This document shows positions 1-7,913 of a stretch of DNA of 64,000 nucleotides, in pieces; positions within the stretch are counted from its first letter, which is position 1; every line of letters starts with the position of its first letter. A program made the translations under genes and the position numbers. Origin of the DNA: Demequina sp. NBRC 110057 (GTDB lineage: Bacteria; Actinomycetota; Actinomycetes; Actinomycetales; Demequinaceae); contig NZ_BBRN01000003.1 in NCBI RefSeq assembly GCF_002090175.1, positions 124,001 to 188,000 on the forward strand. Reading direction: 5' to 3'. A model generated the notes under the pieces. The model saw only the letters and a list, made by a program, of their open reading frames with translations, searched no databases and was not told where the DNA came from.

Positions 1-15
1 ACGAAGGGCAGGCGC

Positions 16-2220
16 ATGCAGGACGACAGCACCCGGACCGCTCTCAAGGAGGGCCTGGATGCCGAGCAGAGGGTCGTGGACGGGCTGTACGCACGTCTCG
101 ACGAGCTGCGGGGGGAAACCGAGGCGAGGCTCGCTCACGTGCGCCGCGACGGGCCGTCGGGCTCGCCGCAGAACCGCTCGGAGCGTGACGCCTTCGCGAC
201 GCTGTACGAGGACCGCATCGCGCAACTGGATGCCGTCGAGGACCGGCTGTGCTTCGGCCGCCTCGACATGCGCGACGGCGACCGCCTGTACGTGGGGCGC
301 ATCGGCCTGTCCGACGCCGACCACGCTCCCCTGCTGACGGACTGGCGCGCGCCTGCCGCCCGCGCGTTCTACTCCGCGACGGCAGCGGACCCCGGCGGCG
401 TCATGAGCCGCCGCCACCTCACCACCCGCGGGCGCCGCGTCGCCGCGATCGAGGACGACGTGCTCGACGTCGAAGCGCTGCGCGAGGCCGGCCTCGAGGG
501 CTCGCTCGCCGGCGAGGGCGCACTGCTCGCCGCTCTCGACGCGCGCCGCACCGGCCGCATGGGCGACATCGTCGCGACCATTCAGGCCGAACAGGACGCC
601 GTCATCCGCGCCGACCTCGACGGCGCCCTCGTGGTCCAGGGCGGCCCCGGCACGGGCAAGACGGCCGTCGCGCTGCACCGCGCCGCGTTCCTGCTCTACC
701 ACCACCGCGAGCGCCTCGAGCGTCGCGGCGTGCTGCTCATCGGCCCCTCGGGGCAGTTCCTGCGGTACATCGACCATGTGCTGCCCTCGCTCGGCGAGAC
801 CGGCGCGGTGTCGACGACGCTGAACGGGCTCGTCCGCGGCGTCGACACATCTGCGGTGGAGGCCGATGCTGTGGCCGCCATCAAGGGCCGCACCGAGATG
901 GCGGATGTCATCGCCGCCGCGGTCCGCGAGCGCCAGCGCCTTCCGCGACGCGACCAGGAGGTGCGCATCGACGGCCGCACTGTCGTGATCCGCCGGGGCG
1001 ACATTCGCGACGCCCAGACGCGTGCCAGGCGCGACGGCCGTCCTCACAACGAGGCGCGGGCGTCGTTCGCCAAGGACATGATCGGGCGCCTCACGACGCA
1101 GCTGCTGGAGCAGCTCGAGACGCGTCTCGACGCCGACGACAGGATCGAGCTCGAGCGCGACGTGCGCGACTCGAAGACCATCCGCATCGCGCTCAACCTG
1201 TGCTGGCTCCCGGTGACCCCCGCGCAGTTGCTGCGCGACCTGTTCTCGAAGGCGCACCTGCTTGACCACGCGGCGCGAGGCTTCTCGCGGCGCGACCGCG
1301 ACCTGCTGCTGCGCCCCGCCGGCGCCCCGTTCACCGAGGCCGACGTACCCCTGCTGGACGAGGCGGCCGAGCTGCTGGGCGACATGCCGGGAGGCGCCCC
1401 GCGCGCCGCGCAGGAGGCCAGCGAGGAGGAGCTCGACTACGCCCGTGAGGTCCTCGAGACCTTCGGCGGCGACGGCATGGTCACGGCCGAGGATCTTGCC
1501 GCACGCATGCGCGGGGGCTCGTCGAGGATGTCGGTCGCCGAGCGCGCCGCCGCCGACCGCCGATGGACCTACGGTCACGTGGTCGTGGACGAGGCGCAGG
1601 AGCTCTCCCCCATGGCATGGCGCATGCTGCTGCGTCGCTGCCCCACGCGGTCGTTCACGATCGTGGGCGACGTTGCCCAGGTGGCCTCCGCCGCCGGCAC
1701 GCGCTGGTGGCCCGAGGCGATGGACCCGATCTTCGGGCCCTCGTGGCAGCTGCGCGAGCTCACCGTCTCGTACCGCATCCCGTCCGCCGTCGCCCGCGCG
1801 GCGCAGTCCTACGCGCGCGCCGCGCAGCTGCCCGTGAGCGACCTGTCCGCCGCGCGCGACCTCGACGACGCGGTGGCGACCACACGCGTGGCACCGTCCG
1901 CGCTGGCGTCCACCGCCGCATCGGCCGCGCGTGCGCACGCCGCCCGCATGGCCGACGGCGACGGCGGCCTCGTGGCGGTCATCGCGCCGCCCGAGATCGC
2001 CCGCGAGGTCGCGACGGCCCTGGGCGGGCCCGTCGAGGGCCTCAGCGTGATGACGGCTCGCCAGTCGAAGGGCCTCGAGTTCGACGTGGCCGTCGTGGTG
2101 GAACCCGCGAGCATCGGCGAGCGCCCCGGCGACCTCTACGTGGCGCTCACCCGCCCCACCAAGCGGCTCGAGCTGGTGCACGCGGAGGACCTGCCCGCGG
2201 GCCTCGACTCGCTGGCGTAG
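16..2220 (+). CDS. helR: HelR/HelD-type RNA polymerase recycling ATPase (UvrD-like superfamily 1)
   Basis: Cytoplasmic superfamily-1 ATPase, 734 aa. A charged, probably coiled-coil N-terminus precedes a Walker A loop GGPGTGKT at residues 209-216. The Walker B/helicase II motif VVDEAQELSP lies near residues 523-532, and a UvrD-type C-terminal motif (TARQSKGLEFD, then YVALTRP) follows. This layout is that of HelD/HelR, which pulls stalled or rifamycin-bound RNA polymerase off DNA rather than unwinding duplexes. Only 15 bases of upstream sequence are present, so a rifamycin-associated promoter element cannot be checked; an AAGG-type ribosome site precedes the ATG. The next gene is convergent, 4 bases away. 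The family assignment is firm; the rifamycin-protection role is inference from actinobacterial relatives. Confidence 0.88.
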   Translation: MQDDSTRTALKEGLDAEQRVVDGLYARLDELRGETEARLAHVRRDGPSGSPQNRSERDAFATLYEDRIAQLDAVEDRLCFGRLDMRDGDRLYVGRIGLSDADHAPLLTDWRAPAARAFYSATAADPGGVMSRRHLTTRGRRVAAIEDDVLDVEALREAGLEGSLAGEGALLAALDARRTGRMGDIVATIQAEQDAVIRADLDGALVVQGGPGTGKTAVALHRAAFLLYHHRERLERRGVLLIGPSGQFLRYIDHVLPSLGETGAVSTTLNGLVRGVDTSAVEADAVAAIKGRTEMADVIAAAVRERQRLPRRDQEVRIDGRTVVIRRGDIRDAQTRARRDGRPHNEARASFAKDMIGRLTTQLLEQLETRLDADDRIELERDVRDSKTIRIALNLCWLPVTPAQLLRDLFSKAHLLDHAARGFSRRDRDLLLRPAGAPFTEADVPLLDEAAELLGDMPGGAPRAAQEASEEELDYAREVLETFGGDGMVTAEDLAARMRGGSSRMSVAERAAADRRWTYGHVVVDEAQELSPMAWRMLLRRCPTRSFTIVGDVAQVASAAGTRWWPEAMDPIFGPSWQLRELTVSYRIPSAVARAAQSYARAAQLPVSDLSAARDLDDAVATTRVAPSALASTAASAARAHAARMADGDGGLVAVIAPPEIAREVATALGGPVEGLSVMTARQSKGLEFDVAVVVEPASIGERPGDLYVALTRPTKRLELVHAEDLPAGLDSLA

Positions 2221-2224
2221 GCGG

Positions 2225-3022
2225 CTAGGACTCGCAGGGACCGGCGCCGGCGATCGCGAGCCCCTGGCGGTCGCCGGGACCCCACTGGGTGATCGCGGTG
2301 TTCTCGTCGTGCATGAGCTCGGTGGCGTCCTCGACGTGCCCCAGCCCCAGCACGTGCGCGAGCTCGTGCCGGATGACGGCGCCCGCGAGCGCGGTACCGG
2401 CCGAGGTCTCGAGGAGGTCGGAGAAGTCCTCGCGGTCCAGCACCACCACGCCGGCGGCGAGGTAGCGCTGGTCGCCGAAGGCCCCCGTGATCGAGGTGGA
2501 TCCGCCGAGCCCGGCCGTCGACCCCGCGAGATCGGCGGTCTCGTCGCCGTCCGACCAGCCGATGACGACGGGCGCGAGCCGGTCTCCGTACCGCTCCTGC
2601 ACGACGGCACGGTCGAAGCGCGCGGGCTCGTCGGTGGTGCCCTCATAGTCGAACACGAGGCCCGAGTACAGGGCGACGTCGTCCGTCGCGGCGTGGATGA
2701 GCGGCTCGGCTCCGTCGGGCATCTCCTCCGGGTTCAGCACCCAGGAGACCGCCTTGCACGGGTCCAGCCGAACCGGCTCCCCGTCCTCCTCGAACAGGAA
2801 CGAGTGTTCACCCGAGGTACTCTCCGGGACCCGGGGCGCGAGCCGCGTGCCGTCGCCGTCGGAGGCCGGGATCTTCACCTCGACGCCCTCGATCTCGACG
2901 ACGTTGCGGGCCTGGCCCAGGTGCGTCAGCTCGTCCCAGCCGACTCCCGCGCCCCACGCGAAGGCGCCCACGGTCAGGGCGCCAGCGCCGCACAGGATCG
3001 CCAGGCGCGCCGTGAGAGTCAT
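2225..3022 (-). CDS. Secreted or membrane-anchored matrixin-like zinc metalloprotease
   Basis: About 265 aa. The start at 3022 (MTLTARLA...) puts a hydrophobic segment (ILCGAGALTVGAFAWGAG) at residues 8-25, acting as a signal peptide or anchor. Farther upstream in-frame starts would overlap serA. Near the C-terminus is a full metzincin zinc site, HELAHVLGLGH (about residues 219-229), followed by a Met-turn-like ELMHD. Two cysteines, one mid-protein (DPCKAV) and one at the extreme C-terminus (GPCES), could form a disulfide. Such proteases usually act outside the cell; the substrate is unknown. It is divergent from serA with about 92 bases between them and convergent with the HelR gene. Confidence 0.8.
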   Translation of the reverse strand: MTLTARLAILCGAGALTVGAFAWGAGVGWDELTHLGQARNVVEIEGVEVKIPASDGDGTRLAPRVPESTSGEHSFLFEEDGEPVRLDPCKAVSWVLNPEEMPDGAEPLIHAATDDVALYSGLVFDYEGTTDEPARFDRAVVQERYGDRLAPVVIGWSDGDETADLAGSTAGLGGSTSITGAFGDQRYLAAGVVVLDREDFSDLLETSAGTALAGAVIRHELAHVLGLGHVEDATELMHDENTAITQWGPGDRQGLAIAGAGPCES

Positions 3023-3075
3023 GGCCGCTAGCCTGCCAGTCGCCTCGCGTGCGGGCCGTGAGCCTGGCCGGTCGA

Positions 3076-3099
3076 GGCGTGTGGAGTTGGTAACACGCC
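3076..3099. promoter_or_regulatory. Inverted repeat between the divergent metalloprotease and serA genes
   Basis: GGCGTGT (3076-3082) is matched after 10 bases by ACACGCC (3093-3099), a 7-bp inverted repeat in the short shared promoter region, 15 bases before the serA ATG. It could be an operator or a small 5' hairpin. No regulator is known for it. Confidence 0.3.
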
Positions 3100-3114
3100 C
3101 CCGGTTGCGCCAAG

Positions 3115-4320
3115 ATGGGCGCCGTGCGAGCACTCCTTCTTGAGAACCTGTCCCACACCGCCACCGAGATCCTCGAGGCCGCCGGCATCGAGGTCATCAA
3201 CCATGGCGGTGCCATGGACGAGGACGAGCTGATCGAGGCCCTCCAGGGCGTCGAGCTGCTCGGCATTCGCTCCAAGACGATGCTGACGGAGCGCGTCATG
3301 GACGCCTCGCCGTCGCTCATCGCCGTCGGCGCCTTCTCGATCGGCACCAACCAGATCGACCTCGAGGCGGCCGCCAAGCGAGGAATCGCGGCATTCAACG
3401 CGCCGTTCTCGAACACCCGCTCGGTGGTCGAGATGGCAGTGTCCGAGATGATCGCGCTGACCCGCCGCCTGCCCGTGCACCAGAAGCTCATGCACGAGGG
3501 CGTGTGGAACAAGTCCGCCGACGGCGCCCACGAGATCCGCGGACGCACGCTCGGCATCGTCGGCTACGGCAACATCGGCTCGCAGCTGTCCGTGGTCGCC
3601 GAGGCGCTAGGCATGAACGTCATCTTCTACGACAGTGCCGAGAAGCTCGCGCTGGGCAACGCGACCCGCATGCCCACCCTCGAGGCGCTCCTCGCCGAGG
3701 CCGACGTCGTCACGCTCCACGTCGATGGACGCGCCGGCAACCAGGGATTCTTCGGCCGCGAGCAGTTCGAGTCGATGAAGCACGGCGCCCACTTCCTCAA
3801 CCTGTCGCGCGGCTTCATCGTCGACGTCGACGCGCTCAAGGAGGGCCTCGAGTCCGGCGCCATCGGCGGTGCGGCCATCGACGTCTTCCCCGAGGAGCCC
3901 AAGAAGAAGGGCGACCCGTTCGCCTCGGGCCTTCAGAACGTCCCCAACGTCATCCTCACGCCCCACATCGGCGGCTCCACCGAGGAGGCGCAGCGCGACA
4001 TCGGCATCTTCGTCGCGACCCGCCTACGCGACTACGTGCAGAAGGGCTCGACGTCGCTCAGCGTGAACCTTCCCAACCTGCAGCTCGACCTTCCTCAGGG
4101 CTCGCACCGCATCGCGCACCTGCACGAGAACATCCCCGGCGTGCTCGCCGCGGTCAACCGCGTGTTCGCCGAGCACGGCGTCAACATCGAGGGTCAGATG
4201 CTCGCCACGCGTGGCGAGTTGGGTTACGTGGTGACCGACATCGCTGCCGGCCTCACCCGTGAGGCCGTCGAGGCGCTGGGCGCCATGGCGGGCACCGTGC
4301 GCCTGCGGGTGCTGTCCTGA
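3115..4320 (+). CDS. serA: D-3-phosphoglycerate dehydrogenase
   Basis: Cytoplasmic NAD-dependent enzyme for the first step of serine synthesis (3-phosphoglycerate to 3-phosphohydroxypyruvate). At 401 aa it is the shorter SerA type, with a single C-terminal ACT domain (about residues 330-401) and no intervening domain. The Rossmann motif GIVGYGNIGS is at residues 147-156. The catalytic triad of the D-2-hydroxyacid dehydrogenase family is visible as Arg232 (NLSRG), Glu261 (FPEEP) and His284 (TPHIGG). The ACT domain suggests serine feedback inhibition. A GTG nine bases downstream (3124) is an alternative start. The helicase gene follows with overlapping codons. Confidence 0.93.
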   Translation: MGAVRALLLENLSHTATEILEAAGIEVINHGGAMDEDELIEALQGVELLGIRSKTMLTERVMDASPSLIAVGAFSIGTNQIDLEAAAKRGIAAFNAPFSNTRSVVEMAVSEMIALTRRLPVHQKLMHEGVWNKSADGAHEIRGRTLGIVGYGNIGSQLSVVAEALGMNVIFYDSAEKLALGNATRMPTLEALLAEADVVTLHVDGRAGNQGFFGREQFESMKHGAHFLNLSRGFIVDVDALKEGLESGAIGGAAIDVFPEEPKKKGDPFASGLQNVPNVILTPHIGGSTEEAQRDIGIFVATRLRDYVQKGSTSLSVNLPNLQLDLPQGSHRIAHLHENIPGVLAAVNRVFAEHGVNIEGQMLATRGELGYVVTDIAAGLTREAVEALGAMAGTVRLRVLS

Positions 4321-5975
4321 GCGACGCGCCAGCCCCCGACGCCGTCTCCTTCGCGGATCTCGGCCTTCCCGACGCGCTCGTACGCGCCCTCGGGCAGGCC
4401 GGGATCACGGCGCCCTTCCCCATCCAGGCGGCCACCATCGCCGATGCCCTGGAGGGCAAGGACGTGCTGGGCAAGGCCCGCACGGGGTCCGGCAAGACCC
4501 TTGGCTTTGGGCTTCCCACGCTGACGCGGCTGGCACAGACCGGTCGCGCACGTTCGCACCGCCCCCACGCCGTCGTGCTCGTTCCCACGCGCGAGCTCGC
4601 CATGCAGGTCCACGACGCCCTGGAGCCGCTCGCGCACACCATGGACGTGTCGCTGCGGCTCGTGGCCGGCGGCCTGTCCATGCCCAAGCAGATCGCCGCC
4701 CTCGAGCGCGGCGTGCACCTCGTGGTGGCGACACCCGGGCGCCTCGCCGACCTCGTGCGGCGCGGCCACGCCGACATGTCCGCCGTCCAGGTGGTGGTGC
4801 TCGACGAGGCCGACCACATGGCCGAGATGGGCTTCATGACGGAGATCGAGGAGATCCTCGACGAGGTGCCTGGCGACGCCCAGCACCTGCTGTTCTCCGC
4901 CACGCTCGACGGCGACGTCGACCGCCTGGTTACCGAGCACATGCACTCCCCCGTGCTCCATGACGTGACCGACGCCGACGAGGCGAGTGCGATGCGCCAC
5001 GTGGTGCTCAACATCTCGCCCCACCTGAAGTACGACATGAGCATCAGGATCGCGTCTCGCGAGGGCCGCACCATCGTGTTCGTGCGCACCAAGATGGCGT
5101 GCGACAGGGTCGCGGAGCAGATGCGATCGGCCGGCGTCCGGGCCACGGCGCTTCACGGCGACATGGACCAGAACGCGCGCAATGTCGCCATCGAGGCGTT
5201 CCGGTCGGGACGCGTCCCCGTGCTCGTCGCGACGGACGTCGCCGCGCGTGGAATCCACGTCGATGACGTCGACCTGGTGCTGCAGCTCGACCCGCCCGGT
5301 GACCCCAAGGACTACACGCACCGGGCAGGTCGCACGGCTCGCGCCGGCGCGTCCGGTCTCGTGGTGACGCTCGCCCTGCCGCATCAGCGCAAGGCGATGG
5401 ACCGGGTGGTCGAGGCCACCGGCCTCGACCTGCTGTTCCGCAAGGTCCGCGAGGCCGATGCCGAGACCCTGGCCATGGTCGACGCCCTCACCGGCTCGCG
5501 TGAGCCGTCGGGCGTCCCCGCCCGCGAGACCCGTGCGGCCGCCCGTCAGGACGACGCGTCGGAGCGCGGCGGCCGTGGCCGTCAGCAGCAGCCGTCGCGT
5601 GGGCGCGGATCGCGTGATGGCGATCGCCCCACGAGCGAGCGTCCGTCCCGCGAGCGGAAGCGCCCCGAGGGCGAGCGACGCGGGCGTGGAGAGACCGACC
5701 GCCAGCGTGCAGGTGCCGGAGTCGGCAAGGGCGGCGCCCGCAAGACTCAGGGCACGGACACCGCTCGCAGCCGCTCCCGTGGTGACGCGGCGACGACCGG
5801 TCGCGAGGTCGCGAGCGACGGGCGGGACGCGTCCGAGGGCTCGAGGGAACCCCGCGGCGGCTCACGCCAGCGACAGGAGAACCCGAACCCGCGCAAGAAG
5901 CCCAAGGGCACCAAGCGCTCCTCGAACGCGACGCGCGGCCGCAAGGGCAAGCCGCGCCCCAAGAAGAAGCGTTAG
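4317..5975 (+). CDS. DEAD-box ATP-dependent RNA helicase with long basic tail
   Basis: About 552 aa. Helicase core motifs appear in order: Q motif (SFADLGLP...PFPIQ), ARTGSGKT, PTRELA, TPGR, DEAD, SAT and the C-terminal HRAGRTARAG. The last 170-odd residues are a low-complexity Arg/Gly/Lys/Ser tail rich in RGR and ending KPRPKKKR, typical of RNA-binding extensions on such helicases. No in-frame ATG, GTG or TTG lies upstream of the Q motif; the first usual start would be GTG 4464, which would delete that motif. A CTG at 4317 overlaps the serA stop (CTGA), giving an N-terminus MSDAPAPD. I take this as the start, by inference. Likely role: RNA remodelling in ribosome assembly or mRNA decay. Confidence 0.82.
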   Translation: MSDAPAPDAVSFADLGLPDALVRALGQAGITAPFPIQAATIADALEGKDVLGKARTGSGKTLGFGLPTLTRLAQTGRARSHRPHAVVLVPTRELAMQVHDALEPLAHTMDVSLRLVAGGLSMPKQIAALERGVHLVVATPGRLADLVRRGHADMSAVQVVVLDEADHMAEMGFMTEIEEILDEVPGDAQHLLFSATLDGDVDRLVTEHMHSPVLHDVTDADEASAMRHVVLNISPHLKYDMSIRIASREGRTIVFVRTKMACDRVAEQMRSAGVRATALHGDMDQNARNVAIEAFRSGRVPVLVATDVAARGIHVDDVDLVLQLDPPGDPKDYTHRAGRTARAGASGLVVTLALPHQRKAMDRVVEATGLDLLFRKVREADAETLAMVDALTGSREPSGVPARETRAAARQDDASERGGRGRQQQPSRGRGSRDGDRPTSERPSRERKRPEGERRGRGETDRQRAGAGVGKGGARKTQGTDTARSRSRGDAATTGREVASDGRDASEGSREPRGGSRQRQENPNPRKKPKGTKRSSNATRGRKGKPRPKKKR

Positions 5976-5979
5976 GCCG

Positions 5980-6002
5980 GCTGGGGGCGCTGCGCCCCCG
6001 GC
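5980..6002. terminator. Hairpin between convergent helicase and nrdR genes
   Basis: The GC-rich inverted repeat GGGGGC (5983-5988) / GCCCCC (5994-5999), with flanking pairs, forms a compact stem in the 54-base gap between two convergent genes. It has no T-tract, common for actinobacterial terminators. It could serve both directions. Confidence 0.5.
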
Positions 6003-6029
6003 TCGGCGCCGCCTGCCGGCGGTGAGGAT

Positions 6030-6494
6030 TCAGTCGCGAGCCTGGGCGGCGTCCTCGCTACGCAACTGGGCGATCGCGGCCTCGAAGTCGTCGAGGCTCT
6101 TGAAGCCCTGGTACACGCTGGCGAAGCGCAGGTACGCGATCTCGTCGAGGTCGCGCAGCGGGGCGAGGATGGCCAGCCCGATGTCGGTCGCGTCGATCTC
6201 GGCCACACCCTGCGCCCTGATGGCCTCCTCGACGCGCTGCGCCAGGAGGGCGAGGTCGTCGTCCGACACTGGCCGCCCCTGGCAGGCCTTGCGCACTCCC
6301 GAGGCCACCTTCTCCCTGCTGAAGGGCTCGGCGACGCCGTTGCGCTTCAGGACGGTCAGGCTCGAGGTCTCGACGGTCGAGAAGCGGCGCCCGCACTCCT
6401 GGCACTCGCGGCGCCGGCGGATGGACGTGCCGTCGTCGGCCGTGCGCGAGTCCACCACGCGTGAATCGGGGTTCCTGCAGAACGGGCAGTGCAT
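6030..6494 (-). CDS. nrdR: Transcriptional repressor NrdR
   Basis: 154 aa, normal length. The N-terminal zinc ribbon uses Cys3, Cys6, Cys31 and Cys34, followed by an ATP-cone domain (about residues 46-136). NrdR senses ATP/dATP and represses ribonucleotide reductase genes by binding NrdR boxes. The ATG at 6494 is set by MHCPFC and preceded by a GGAAGG ribosome site. It lies downstream of the SOS-regulated LysM gene, the same arrangement as in mycobacteria. No ribonucleotide reductase gene is in the window, so its targets are elsewhere. Confidence 0.95.
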   Translation of the reverse strand: MHCPFCRNPDSRVVDSRTADDGTSIRRRRECQECGRRFSTVETSSLTVLKRNGVAEPFSREKVASGVRKACQGRPVSDDDLALLAQRVEEAIRAQGVAEIDATDIGLAILAPLRDLDEIAYLRFASVYQGFKSLDDFEAAIAQLRSEDAAQARD

Positions 6495-6574
6495 GGCACT
6501 ACCTTCCCACGGATCCGCCCCTCCTCCGCTACCCCGGCGACCCGCGCGAGGTTCGGTGGCCCGGCGCCTTCTCG

Positions 6575-6988
6575 TCAGTCCAGCGAGGGGATCAGGATCT
6601 GCTCGCCGGCGCGCAGCACCGAGGATCCCTTGGCGTTGAGGTCCTGAATGACGTCGATAGTCTCGTTGACGTCCTCCCCCACCGGAGTGAGCGACGAGGC
6701 GATCGACCACAGCGTCTCGCCGGCCGCGACGGTGTAGGTGTCGAACACGACGGGAATCGTGGGCTCGTCGCCCGCGACGGCCTGGGGGCCGACGATCGCG
6801 ACGGCGACGGCGACGATGACCGCGGCCACGGTACGCCGACGGCGGCGGCCCTGGGCGGTGTCCAGGAGTCGGATGCCGTGGGCGCGGCTGCGGGCCTTCG
6901 AAGGGGCCGTGCGAGCGACGCGCGGCGTGACGGGACGCCCCAGGGCGACCTGCTGGTATCCGGTGACGGGTGCGGCGTAGGCGGTCAT
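6575..6988 (-). CDS. SOS-regulated membrane LysM protein (YneA/DivS/Rv2719c-like cell-division inhibitor)
   Basis: 137 aa. A basic N-terminus leads to one membrane segment (about residues 53-72), then one LysM domain outside the membrane (about 85-134, from [13 protein letters not shown] to GEQILIPS). The start at 6988 has GGAGG six bases upstream; the ATG at 7000 is less well placed. Two LexA boxes overlap its promoter, and it is divergent from lexA. Position, LysM fold and SOS control match Rv2719c of M. tuberculosis, DivS of Corynebacterium and YneA of Bacillus, which delay septation during DNA damage. That function is inferred from context, since these proteins share little sequence. Confidence 0.82.
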   Translation of the reverse strand: MTAYAAPVTGYQQVALGRPVTPRVARTAPSKARSRAHGIRLLDTAQGRRRRRTVAAVIVAVAVAIVGPQAVAGDEPTIPVVFDTYTVAAGETLWSIASSLTPVGEDVNETIDVIQDLNAKGSSVLRAGEQILIPSLD

Positions 6989-7002
6989 CTCATCCTCCAT
7001 TC

Positions 7003-7014
7003 GAACATCTGTTC
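7003..7014. promoter_or_regulatory. LexA box 1 (SOS operator)
   Basis: GAACATCTGTTC, within TCGAACATCTGTTCG, a full match to the actinobacterial SOS consensus GAAC-N4-GTTC. It lies just downstream of the predicted start point of the LysM gene and would block its transcription. Confidence 0.85.
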
Positions 7015-7017
7015 GTC

Positions 7018-7029
7018 GAACATATGTTC
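7018..7029. promoter_or_regulatory. LexA box 2 (SOS operator)
   Basis: GAACATATGTTC, a second full match with its centre 15 bases from box 1. It covers the predicted transcription start of the LysM gene, so two LexA dimers could bind side by side. Confidence 0.85.
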
Positions 7030-7031
7030 TA

Positions 7032-7060
7032 TTTCTAGCATCGTGGGCCGACGCCCGCAA
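7032..7060 (-). promoter_or_regulatory. Predicted promoter of the LysM SOS gene
   Basis: Minus-strand -35 TTGCGG (7055-7060), 17-base spacer, -10 TAGAAA (7032-7037). The predicted start near 7025 falls inside LexA box 2. Confidence 0.5.
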
Positions 7061-7069
7061 GACACGCTC

Positions 7070-7081
7070 GAACATATGTTT
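7070..7081. promoter_or_regulatory. LexA box 3 (SOS operator at lexA)
   Basis: GAACATATGTTT, one mismatch from the consensus. It overlaps the first two bases of the predicted lexA -35 box, as expected for autoregulation. Confidence 0.75.
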
Positions 7082-7108
7082 GATTCCGCGGCGTGACTGC
7101 TCTAGCGT
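7080..7108 (+). promoter_or_regulatory. Predicted lexA promoter
   Basis: -35 TTGATT (7080-7085), 17-base spacer, -10 TAGCGT (7103-7108). The start near 7115 would give a leader of about 62 bases before the lexA ATG. Confidence 0.5.
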
Positions 7109-7176
7109 CATGGGTGTCAGTCCACCGCAGGGGTCTGACATCGACCGCGGGCCATGGCGCTCGCCGAGGAGGAGAC

Positions 7177-7896
7177 ATGGACGAGCCGCGCGAGGCCGGC
7201 GCCACCATCCACGAGTTCCCGGACATGTCCGGCGGCGCGCTCACCGATCGCCAGCGCAGCATCCTCGTGACGATCCGCGACTCGGTCGAGTTGCGCGGCT
7301 ACCCGCCGTCCATGCGCGAGATCGGCCAGGCCGTCGGCCTCACCTCCACCTCCTCCGTGAAGCATCAGCTCACCGCCCTGGAGGCGAAGGGATACCTGCG
7401 TCGCGACCCTCACCGTCCCCGCGCCATCGAAGTGGTGATGCCCGATGCCGAACCCGCGGCAGGCGCATCGGCCACGCCCGATGCCGTCACGCGTTTCGCG
7501 CAGCACCCCGACGGGACGGACGACGTGTCGATGGTGCCGCTCGTGGGCCGCATCGCCGCCGGTGGCCCGGTGCTGGCCGACCAGGCAGTCGAGGACGTGT
7601 TCGCCCTCCCCCGTCAGCTCACCGGCGAGGGCGAGCTGTTCATGCTCAACGTCACCGGCGACTCGATGATCGACGCCGCGATCTGCGACGGCGACTGGGT
7701 GGTGGTGCGTCGCCAGCACAGCGCCGAGAATGGCGACATCGTCGCCGCCCTGCTCGACGACGAGGCGACAGTGAAGACCTTCCGCCGCGCCGACGGTCAG
7801 GTGTGGCTCATGCCGCACAATCCCGCGTACACGCCCATCGACGGCACGCACGCGACCATCATGGGCAAGGTCGTCTCCGTGATGCGCCGCGTCTGA
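7177..7896 (+). CDS. lexA: LexA repressor
   Basis: SOS master repressor and self-cleaving serine protease, 239 aa. An N-terminal winged helix-turn-helix ([16 protein letters not shown]...STSSVKHQL) precedes the peptidase S24 domain. The scissile Ala128-Gly129 bond lies in RIAAGG, the catalytic serine is Ser163 (GDSMID) and the lysine is Lys200 (ATVKTF). The ATG at 7177 is chosen for its strong GAGGAGGAG ribosome site; upstream in-frame codons would run into the operator. It is divergent from the LysM gene and convergent with dinG. Confidence 0.97.
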   Translation: MDEPREAGATIHEFPDMSGGALTDRQRSILVTIRDSVELRGYPPSMREIGQAVGLTSTSSVKHQLTALEAKGYLRRDPHRPRAIEVVMPDAEPAAGASATPDAVTRFAQHPDGTDDVSMVPLVGRIAAGGPVLADQAVEDVFALPRQLTGEGELFMLNVTGDSMIDAAICDGDWVVVRRQHSAENGDIVAALLDDEATVKTFRRADGQVWLMPHNPAYTPIDGTHATIMGKVVSVMRRV

Positions 7897-7913
7897 CGAC
7901 GCCGCTGCGGGGG

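Noticed and set aside
3023..3133. Longer start for the matrixin-like protease at 3133
   Set aside because: It would overlap serA and place an unlikely Arg-rich stretch before the signal segment; ATG 3022 fits a signal peptide.
7897..7913. Terminator between lexA and dinG
   Set aside because: The 17-base gap holds no stem-loop.
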